Positions 55,172 to 64,000 of a DNA stretch of 64,000 nt are shown piece after piece. A program made the position numbers and the translations under genes. The number at the start of each line of letters is the position of its first letter. Position 1 is the first letter of the stretch. The notes beneath the pieces were generated by a model. That model ran no database searches, was not told where the DNA came from, and saw only the letters and a list, made by a program, of their open reading frames with translations. The stretch comes from Thuidium tamariscinum (lineage: Eukaryota; Streptophyta; Bryopsida; Hypnales; Thuidiaceae): NCBI GenBank assembly GCA_947034885.2, contig OX344750.2:558001-622000 (forward strand), written 5' to 3'.

Positions 55172-57556
55172 TCAACCTTGTTCTGGTTCTACAATGCCTC
55201 TGCCTATACTATTTCTCAAAAAATCTTGCAATCCTTCTCTAGATTGCAAACTGTTCAACGTAGCCACTACGGTCCGATCATATCGATCGTGCAAGTAGGA
55301 AGAAATGGTTGACAACATTTGCACCTCATTGAACGTAGTGTCTTCGATGAACCTCATTTGTGCCTCATGATCCATGTCTTGGAGTATTCCGATAGGATTT
55401 CCACTAGAGTCAAAAACCACATTCTCTGGATGTGGTTGGCGCACGAACTCCTGTCGGTCCAAGTCCCAATGGCCACCAGCAAGTTGGCCAAAAAATACTC
55501 GCCGCCCTGGATCGCCCGCACTAATCAGCTTCTTGCACACCTCCGTAATCTCCGCATCATCGTTCCACGGAATGTCTTGCACGCTGCGCACGGCGAGGTG
55601 TCTACTGTCATGGCCCCACTTCCACATCCATATCATGTCATTACCCCAACTCCCTCTATTCTCATCGCCAGGCAAGTTCTCTTCGTTCAACTCGAAGTGT
55701 GGGGGCATGTAATCCTCCAACCCAAATTGGACGTACAACCGCCGGTGCAAAGGAGCCTTGCATTGTGCGCACCGCTTTCTTGTGACCATGTGCGGAATGA
55801 GACATCCGGGGTGGTACATATGTCCACACGTTCCAAGGCAAAATCCACCCTCGGGTCCAAACGGTTCCATGCAAATCGTGCACGTCGTTCCATCCTTCAC
55901 AAACTCGGGAACTATGGGCCACAGTAAGGGGGCATTGCCTTCTCTATCCACGGGCCCGTATCGATATCTCGCGGTGTTGAATTGGAAGTCTAGATGCGGA
56001 TGCCCGTCCCAATCAATGCTTCCATTATCTCGATTTTGGGGCAATGTAACTGGAAACATATCCTCCAGTCGGGCCCACGATGTCAAGCCAAAATAACGTT
56101 GGCTACCATCTCTAAATTCTGCAGCTATTCTCCTGACTTCACGCTGCAGTTGTGCGACCTCGTTCATAGCCAAAGTGCATGCCAATCTCATGTTGCTCAT
56201 GGCAAGCAACTTTTGCTCCCTCGTAGTTGACGTTTGTTGCAACAATCTATCCTTCATGGCATTTACAAATGCCAACTCGTCCTGTAGTCCCTCCAAAGCC
56301 GCTGATACAGTCTCCATGTTGGCCTTGGCCTCATTGCACTCGCCCTCTGCACGCTCCGCTCGTGCCACAAGGGCATCGTATGCCACGCGCTCAACGCTTA
56401 TGAACTCTTGGCCCAATGCATCTGTTGATTGGGTTGCCGCATTTGAACTCTCACCACGAAAATGTGGTGTTGGGAATATACCATGAGGCCGCACCCGGCG
56501 CACCGTCAATGGGTCAGCTGGCTCAATTAGACCATATGTGGCCCGCTCCACGACCTCATCCAATGGTGGAGTGCCATCCGTGCTTTGGCGACGTTCACGT
56601 TCAAGCAAGTCAATGTTACTTGCTAGTAACTTAGCATTCGTTTCCTCCAAAGCCTTCACTCGTGCGTTGTGGGCTTGTACCTCCATCTCGTGCCTTCGCT
56701 CAGCTTCTGCACCATCCTCACGCAGCTTAATCACCAATGCACGTAATGCCTCTAATTCCCCATTTGCTCCAAATACTTCATTAATTGTCATGGACGAGGG
56801 AATTCGGTGAATGGCGAGTGGCATGGGCTTGCTTGGACCCGCAATGGGCGCCTCCAATTCGGAAGCCACCGGATTTTGTTCGTTGACACCTTGAGGTGCA
56901 TTGTCGACCTCCATGGGGTCCGCGGCCGCCGCTTCGTCCCCTTGTGCCCCAGCCACTCCTTCGCCCTCCAATTGCACTTCAGGATTTGGTGGAATTCTAC
57001 GGCTTTTAGTAGGGAAACGGCCGCCCCGTTGTTTTGCCGGATACGTGTTCCAATCCACGTCCTTGCCCAAAAAAACCTCCGCATACACCATTTGACACAA
57101 TGCGAGGGTCCCATCCTTCTTCGAGAGGGTCCCCCAAAGTGCCAATGCCACCTCGGTCAACCGCTTCTTGAACGTTGGGTGTACGCAATACTTGATCAAT
57201 GCAACGCCAGATCGCACTTGCGTCTCATTTCTCTCCCATGGAAAATGGCGGTTGATGTGGGCCTAGTCCACGTATCTCTGACATGTGGTGCGGGTCCATG
57301 GCTCAAGCGCCTGTTCCCACCCGTGCCCGACCAAAACTTCTCCAGTATTGAAAGTCGCCCAGTCTACAGTGCTCCTGTTTCCACGACGCCTCCTGTGTGG
57401 GGGTTCACCTTCATGGGTTACCATCTCTTGGTTTTCTACCACTGGGGGGTGATTTCCAGGAATTACCACCTCCTGGTTCTCTGCCATGGGGGGGTTCTCT
57501 ACATGTAGTACCATCTCTCCAGGGTTTAAGGCCATAGTACCTGCACACAATGCCAC
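55172..57556 (-). pseudogene. RING-H2 coiled-coil protein (copy 2)
   Basis: The same 794-residue frame as 16897-19281. Here the C-terminus is intact (QPHPENVVFDSSGNPIGILQ to EPEQG, TGA at 55172), but a TAG at 57263-57265 replaces the TGG (Trp98) of copy 1 (TCQRYVD*AHINRHF). The open part from 57217 still covers coiled coil and RING finger. Scattered amino-acid differences from copy 1 are few (for example MVYAEV for MAYAEV). A TATA box at 57736-57742 and the GACGG arrays at 57810-58590 are conserved. Each copy of the gene thus has its own single nonsense change. Confidence 0.88.
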
Positions 57557-57735
57557 AACACGGTATGTATGTACAGATGACTATGCTCTGCCTCCTGTTG
57601 CGTGAGGGCAACTGGAATGTGGCAAAGCAATAACCAAATGCTTGACTTCCTCCCGAATTGCAATGCAAAGCTTTTTTCAAGCTAGGACAGAGCAACTCAA
57701 GAGAGAAAGCAAGGTTAATTGTGGCTGAATTTGGG

Positions 57736-57742
57736 ATTTATA
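57736..57742 (-). promoter_or_regulatory. TATA box of the RING gene, copy 2
   Basis: TATAAAT on the minus strand, the same context and spacing as at 19462-19468. Confidence 0.6.
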
Positions 57743-57809
57743 CTCCCCATTACCAAGCCTCGTTAGGAGTGTTAATTTGTGTCTAATCACATCGCCATGC
57801 ACCACTTGG

Positions 57810-58590
57810 AGCCGTTGATGCGGACGGCCATCGACGGCTGGGGCGTCCAGGGAGCGTCGACGGAGGTTCGGGAGGCCGTCGACAGCTTCGGGATGACGTC
57901 ACAGAGGCCGTCCACAGGTCCGGCGCCGTCAACGAGTTCGAAAACACTCATGAGTTCGAAAATCCATAATTACTCCGCCGAATTGCAAATTCGATGGCCA
58001 AAAATGGCTCTTCGTGACGGCCTGCCCGTGGTCTTGGACGGCCACTGTTCTGCTGTGGACAACCTGCCCGGACAGGTCGACGCTCCGGCCCGCAGCCAAA
58101 TTCGTTGCGGACGGCCTGCCCAGGTACTGGACGGGCCCGTGTTGCTGGACGATTTTCTGGACGCCCTCCGTCCCCGTGACGGCCTGCCCAGGGCCTCGAC
58201 GGCCAGGGAGGACTGACCCCTCTATTGCCCCTCCGGAGGGTAAATGTAAAAAATTCCCCCCTAATTTGTGCCGATTAAATTTTAGATTTCAACACGTCCC
58301 CTAGCTAAATCGAGGTCTCTGATTCCAAATAAGAATTCAGAATTTGCAAAAAAGAATTTGTGTGAAAAATAAAAGAAATTCCAGGGTTTTCTGCAAGGGT
58401 AAAAAAGGGGCAATAGAGGGGTCAGTCCTCCCTGGCCGTCCTCGACAAGCCCGTCTTCCTGGACGGTTTTAGGGACGCCCTCCGTCCCCGTGACGGCCTG
58501 CCCAGGTCCTGGACGGGCCCGTCTTCCTGGACGGTTTTCTGGACGCTCTCCGTCCCCGTGACGGCCTGCCCAGGTCCTGGACGGGCCCAA
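57810..58590. repeat. GACGG-rich arrays upstream of RING, copy 2
   Basis: Counterpart of 19535-20315 with a handful of substitutions. The spacer to 60186 is AT-rich and without a gene, as in copy 1. Confidence 0.8.
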
Positions 58591-60186
58591 TAGGTGGGCC
58601 CAATATATACTGAATTTCAATTAGGCAGGTGGAATCCAATTAGACAGCCAGGATCCAATTACGCAATTGGTATTCATTTAGGCAGTTGAGATGCAATAAG
58701 CTGTAAGACAGCAGAATTTTAATGTGGGTGAACTGGTGAAGATTGCCAATACAGTACCTGTATACTGTAATTTTTATTGGAACTCAGTGAGTTAACATTC
58801 ATAGCTTGCATTTCTTTTTAAAAAAATTTGGGATTCATTCATGGTTGTGACAAGTGTGTGACTCATTCAGATCTTGTATTTCTTTTTAAATTTTTTTGGG
58901 ATTCATGATTGTGACAAGTGTGTTAGCCATGTATGCATGGTAGGAGGCAAAGATTGCACTTATTTAAATTAAGAGTTGATTTGCCTTTTTCGTGTATGTC
59001 TTTAGATGAAAATATTTTTAGTTTATTTTTCAGTCAAGGAGAAATAGATGAGGAATCTAATACAAGTTGTTTCATATTTTTTGGAAGAAAAATTGAATTA
59101 ATTATTAATTTTCAAACACAATTTGTCATAGGACCCTATTTGTGATCAGTAAGCCTTGAAAATCTATACATGCACAGTTTCTAAAAGAATCTGGTTTGGT
59201 GAATAAACTAGTAATGCAACATGTAAAAAATGGTTTGAAATGGTTTCTAAATGTGTCCCTTTCAAAATCTGAAATGAATTCTTCAATTAATCATTATTTC
59301 AAAACAATTTCACATTTGAAAGAAGGTAGTTTAACAACCATTTTTTATTTTGAATAAAATTAGTAGACACCTATAAGTACACTTAGTTACGATTGAATCC
59401 ATTGTAACTCTAAAACCATCCATTCATATAGTAAAAATCAAATCTTAGCATGCTTCAATATAATCCACAATTAGTTTCCTCACAATGAGCTTTCCAATTC
59501 AGATTTCAGACCCTCCTATAGTCCTATTAGGCAGATAAAAAAGCCTGCATAGTTTATGAACCTCCGTGTGAGCTTCCTACCATAATAGTTGATTTGAGAG
59601 CAAGAGGTCCTTGAACTTCTTCATTTTAGATGTTAGAATGGATTTGCAGACTTACTGATACTTGTGTTTTTAAACACAATCGGCTTATTAAATTCCCTAA
59701 GTTTTCTTATTATATAAATGAATGTGAATATGCTCTTGTGCCTTTAAATTGGTTTTAAATATTGCATTAATTAGGATTGTATACTATAGTTTAATTTCTC
59801 TATTGTGTGCTTTGTTTTCTTATAAATGGTGAAATATAAATAGTTGTAGCTTTGATTTTTGATTTTCAAACTCTTTAGTGGCATATAGATAGCATATGCT
59901 GTGCGTTTCACCATGTTCTTAGTTCATCAAAATCCTTGAAGCTCACATGTTTCCTTGTATACAATGTTTTTGATCTTCTCAATATTTTGTAATTATGAAA
60001 TGTAGAAAAAAATAGGGTGTTCAAAAATAGTCCTTCAAAGAATTTACAAAAGAAAATAGGGTACTCTAAAATACACTCCGGTAGCTTTATTTCTACTAAT
60101 AGGGAGGGAAAAAAACATGAGAAGGACATAAATACCCCCCCATTAAATACCCCATTATCGCACGTGGTTACCAAAAGATAAAGGGG

Positions 60187-60530
60187 GTGAACCCCCGAGT
60201 CTATTATTCAAACCATTCCCATTTTTTTAATTCAAACCTTTCCCATTTTTTTTATTCAAACCATTCCCATTTTTTTTATTCAAACCATTTCCACATTTTT
60301 TTCCAAACCGAATCATTTCCATATTTTTTTAGTCGATCCATTAACCCATTTTTTGGTCCAAATCCCTTCTATATATTTTTGCCCAACACCCGAAACCATT
60401 AACGTTTTGCTTTATTCACACCACTTCCATTTTGGGGATTCAAACCTTTTCCCTATTTTTTTTAATTGAACCATTAACACATTTTTTTCCAACCCATTTC
60501 CACATTTTTTTTATTCGAACAGGGCTCGAC
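60187..60530 (-). repeat. Inverted AT-rich array, copy 2
   Basis: Counterpart of 21913-22340, cut short at about 60535 by the 930-bp difference. Confidence 0.8.
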
Positions 60531-60905
60531 AATTCCTCAAGGAGTTATAGTGTGACCATCAAATAGCAAATGCTAATTAAGCCGGATTAAATTATTAAAA
60601 TTAGCTCCTATTTCCTAAATTTACGGGGGAGAATGAAATTAGATGGAAAGGGAGGAAGTAGAGCTTTTTGACGACACAACTGAGAACGGATACGCATCAA
60701 CCGAAGAGGTATGTGTTTAGACTAGAACCAATAAGTTTAATCATTTCATGTTATTTCTTTTAATTACTTCAAAATTTGCAAAATTAGATTGACGCTAGGA
60801 AAAGAAAGATCAATTACCGAATACAAATTATAATGCACTTCTTAAGTTATTAAATTACTAAACTAGACATTTTACCCTCATTTACGCAAAAGTAAAAAGG
60901 AACTT

Positions 60906-60940
60906 AAACCCTAAACCCTAAACCCTAAACCCTAAATCCT
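60906..60940. repeat. Interstitial telomere-type repeat, copy 2
   Basis: About four AAACCCT units followed by AAATCCT, against two in copy 1. The change by whole 7-bp units suggests slippage. Confidence 0.75.
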
Positions 60941-61147
60941 AAAACCTTCGGTTGGGCAAGGGCTTTAGGCTGGGTTTTTGACCTTCTCAAAATTCAGTGT
61001 CAGCCCTTAGATGGGCGGTTTCTGGCCTGTTACCTTATTACCTTGTAGAGGAATTTCAGTTGCACGAGGCTTGCCATTAAGTCTTCGCTGGCATCTTCAC
61101 CGCCCTGTGCTTCCCCGACGATCCCCTTAATGGTTCAGAATTCCCGG

Positions 61148-61568
61148 GACGCCCTGTGGGGTCGCGTGGACGGCCTCGTTCCACGATGGACCCCCGAATT
61201 CCCAGGACAGCTTGTGCGTCCTGTCGACGGTCTCGCAGTTCCTCGACGGTTTCCTGGACGGCTTCGAAATTCCCGGGACGGATGGGTGCGTCCCGTCGAC
61301 GGCCTCATCGTCCTCGACATTCCCCTCGACGGCTTCCCAATTCGGAGGACGGCGAGCGCGTCCCCTCGACGGTCTCGCAATTCCTCGACGGTCCCCACGA
61401 CGGCTTCGAAATTCCCGGGACGGATGGGTGCGTCCCGTCGACGGCCTCATCGTCCTCGACATTCCCCTCGACGGCTTCAGCGCGTCCCCTCGACGGTCTC
61501 GGAGTTCCCGACACCCCTCGACGGCTTTCGAGTTCCTTGGACGGATCGGCCGTCCATGCGACGGCTCG
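61148..61568 (+). repeat. GACGG-rich array upstream of kinase, copy 2
   Basis: Counterpart of 23795-24215, essentially unchanged. The TATA box follows at 61577-61583. Confidence 0.85.
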
Positions 61569-61576
61569 CCAACGAC

Positions 61577-61583
61577 TATATAA
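61577..61583 (+). promoter_or_regulatory. TATA box of the kinase-like gene, copy 2
   Basis: TATATAA in the same context and spacing as in copy 1. Confidence 0.65.
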
Positions 61584-61778
61584 GGTGGGCCAGGTCCCCC
61601 ACTCTGCACGAGTCTCTCCTGCTCTGACGGTGCTCTCTTGCCCTGGATTGGTTGCAGTCCTTGCTTGGGAGCGCGGGTGCTTGCGAGGAGGCTCGGCTGA
61701 GGAAGGGGGGATAGTTTTCACATTTGTGAGTACTGAACCCTAATTCCTTGGTTTTACCATCGCATATTTTTTTTCAGA

Positions 61779-63440
61779 ATGGACAGGCGAGGTGTGTCGA
61801 AGCGCAAGGTTGATGAGTGGTTTTCAGGCATCGGAGATCCTGTTGGTGAGCAGTCTCCAGAATCCATTGACTGCGTATCAGAGGCAGTATTGGCCGGAGA
61901 AGGGGTCGGTGGTGCGGCTGGAGGAGAATCTTCGGGGGCCAAGAAAAAAAAGAGCAGGCGGAGGCACAAGGCTACGAATACAGACGACTAGCCAAGGAAG
62001 GCTGCGACCAGGAAAGTGCAGGAAGTGGCATTGGATTTTTTGGAGCAATATACGATTGCTCAATTGAATACGACCTACGTCTCGCGTGGATTGCAAGGGG
62101 TGGAGACAATTAAAAAAAAATTCACCCACATGTTTTGGACAACAATGGGCGAGGATGAGTGGCTTGAAGATCGCACAAAGGAGCACTTCCGTCGTTGGCT
62201 TGACGAACAAGTGCAAACTTGTGTTTTCAACATCGCCCAAGTCGCCGCATCGGTAAAGGGCTTCAAACGAGATGTAGCGCCGAAGCAACAAGCATTGCAT
62301 TTGTTGCACAAAAAGGTGTATTGGTGGCATGACGCAATGCGAGCGTTGTCTTCCAACAATATCCGCTCTGCCCCATGGTTTCAGCAGAGCCAAAGCTTGT
62401 CCCTAGGCCAAGCAGGTGCGAGAGGAGTGGTATTTCTTGAACGAGGAGTGGTGGTGGTTCCATTGTCAGGCCACAACAAACAAGGGGGGCACGGGAGGGT
62501 GCGTAAAGTGAGCCTCCAAAATTCAAGGCACATTCCCCCCATGATGGAATTGGCGGGCAAGACAGCCCTATATGTGGATCAATTGAAGAAGTCGCGGGAG
62601 AAGTTGTCCATCGAGGCTTTGGTTTGTCCATGTAATCATCTAGGGGTCATAAATTTTTTTGCTATAAATGACATGACCATGGAGTGTTATTCTCAATGGT
62701 GGAATGGAGGAACATTGGGAGCCATGTTCGCATTGGACCAGAAAAACCGAGATTATGCTGAGATCGGGGAGCTTGCCTACCATGCAACTCCACAGACGAT
62801 GCAAGAAGCCAAAAGACTCTTGGCTTATCGTAGAAACCGCACCGAGCTTGCATGGGCGTTAATTTGCATCGTGGATGCGGTGCAACAATCTTCGGTGCTC
62901 CACAACGACATCACGCCAGAAAACATCATGTTGCATTTTCCGAATGATGATGGGCGAACAGTGTGGATTGGGCTATGTGATTGGGGAATGGCTAGTCGTA
63001 TCAATGAAGAAACCCATTCTTTGTACCAGTTTCAATGTGCAAGCCAAATGCGGGCTACACGTCAGAAACGTTGGTGGGTGGCCCCTGAATTGATGTATGT
63101 TCCTGGAGAGGCGGGCACTTCGGTATCCCCCACTCGTGCAGATGGGGCACCGTGTGTTAGTATACATACAGACGGATATGCTGTTGGGAAGCTTGCGGAG
63201 AAGATATGGAAGAAAGACCGCGAAAATACGGAAATGCTTCCCGACCATACAACGTTTGGTACATTTCAAGCCACATTGGGCGAATTGTGCAAAGAGGACC
63301 CACTACAACGACGCACGATTACGTACGCCGTGGGACGAATTAGTGGCGCCCCCTTATTTTGGACTCCACCCGTTGATTGCTACCGCGAGGCCCGCAAGGA
63401 GCAAGCACTTCTACAAGAACAAGCAAGGAATGAAGATTAG
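61779..63440 (+). pseudogene. Protein-kinase-like protein (copy 2)
   Basis: This frame matches 24426-26087 but carries a TAG at 61989-61991 in place of TGG (Trp71, DDWPRK in copy 1). The remaining frame from 62016 is open to the end and keeps the whole kinase-like half: HNDITPEN, CDWGMAS, APE. Substitutions relative to copy 1 are few and mostly single transitions (for example W to R in KKSREKLS, A to T in DHTTFG). Neighbours and promoter are as in copy 1. Confidence 0.85.
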
Positions 63441-64000
63441 AGAATAGTATTTTAGTGGCAATGTAATCGTAGACGTACCTTAGTGCTTGCTTTTACCACA
63501 GTATAGTCCACGAACTTTGCGTCACTGAATTTTGTACTAACTCCTTTTTGAAATAAATATATGTAAATCTTTTTGTTCCATTCGAGTATGATTCTGGTGA
63601 GTGGATTTGTGAGTAGTTCTGTCCCTTCGTAAATTTTGGACTGAATGCCATGTTAACCCCTAAAGGACCACGGCCGTTTTTCAACCCAAAACCACTCAAA
63701 ACTGCCATTTTTGTTCCATTCATCCATGAAAAACAAAAAAACTAAATTTTTAGAATCTAACCATAGGATCTTGAACTTTACTTAACTAAGATGATGTGGT
63801 GAAAATTTCATGAAGTTTGACCGTATAGATAGGAAGATATGAGCATTCAAAGTTGGAAAACAAAGTTTTCTTAAACACTAGTTTGCAACTTCAAATGACT
63901 TTGTCCTCCATTTATGTAATCTTTTTGCACTACAGACCTTGAATTAAAATTTTTTTATTGAGAAATTGAGCTAAGAGCTTAGGAAAAAAAATTCACAAAA
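63441..64000. other. Spacer after kinase, copy 2
   Basis: Counterpart of 26088-26647; AT-rich, no gene. The window ends inside the element. Confidence 0.6.

Larger units (their letters stand above)
9152..64000 (-). mobile_element. Candidate large CACTA-like unit carrying the ParB/FCP1-like gene
   Basis: At 9152 the sequence CACTATATTCATTAAAATG starts exactly where the ACCGGA element copy is cut. From here to at least about 52.8 kb, once the nested insertions are set aside, the DNA consists of minus-strand exons of one gene or gene pair plus intronic palindromes of a single type. No matching right terminus is seen before 64000; it may lie beyond the second hAT copy. The alternative is ordinary host DNA with a chance CACTA at the junction. 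Confidence 0.3.
52858..64000 (-). mobile_element. Giant hAT element, copy 2 (left 11.1 kb)
   Basis: It starts with the same CAGGGTTGCTTCCGTCGC terminus as copy 1 and is nearly identical to 14635-26647, in the same orientation. Differences seen are scattered substitutions, an extra 51-bp unit in the first GACGG array, about 930 bp missing near 60537, and two more telomere-type units at 60906. The flank before it differs from that of copy 1, so it is a separate insertion, not a local duplication. The right part with the transposase lies beyond the window. Confidence 0.93.

Noticed and set aside
14635-64000. Simple segmental duplication of 14.6-26.6 kb to 52.9-64 kb
   Set aside because: Similarity starts exactly at the CAGGG terminus, the flanks differ, and copy 1 has its own 8-bp duplication, so transposition is the better explanation.

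Overview
The window looks like nuclear DNA of a land plant (or close streptophyte) with a large, transposon-packed genome. The clues are plant-type CACTA (En/Spm) transposases with the TNP2, DUF4218 and DUF4216 blocks, a BED-finger hAT transposase, GT-AG introns and interstitial CCCTAAA repeats. I cannot name the species. Nothing in the 64 kb is clearly a conserved host gene; nearly everything is mobile DNA inserted into other mobile DNA.

Layout. 1-5957 is the right part of a decayed CACTA element (CACTA I). 5958-7927 is a flank with short tandem repeats and one 327-codon reading frame of unknown function. 7928-9151 is a fragment of an element rich in the motif ACCGGA; a 99-bp CACTA-type MITE sits inside it. 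At 9152 a new unit begins with CACTATATT. It carries, on the minus strand, exons for a ParB/sulfiredoxin-like domain (49987-48788), helical and acidic linkers (44930-41833) and an FCP1-like phosphatase domain (11659-9509). Most of its introns and flanks hold a palindrome built from TTTAGGTCGA and its reverse complement. This unit is itself broken by three insertions: a complete CACTA element (CACTA II, 11851-41785, 3-bp target duplication CAC), a complete ACCGGA element (about 44930-48787), and a second hAT copy (52858 to beyond 64000).

Inside CACTA II sits a giant hAT element, 14635-31510 (16.9 kb), with CAGGGTTG ends and a perfect 8-bp target duplication CTTTTTTG. It splits the minus-strand TNPA-like gene of CACTA II. 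It carries three genes: a 794-aa coiled-coil RING-H2 protein, a 553-aa protein-kinase-like protein, and a roughly 1,050-codon hAT transposase. Each of the three has the same upstream plan: a GC-rich GACGG array, then a TATA box, then the coding region. The second copy, in the same orientation, keeps the RING and kinase genes, and its right part lies past the window. The two copies are nearly identical, but different genes are broken in each.

The most notable object is this large hAT element that has kept two signalling-type genes (a RING E3-like protein and a kinase-like protein) through transposition, with a common promoter module. A second system worth attention is the gene with ParB-like and FCP1-like domains whose introns are seeded with palindromes.
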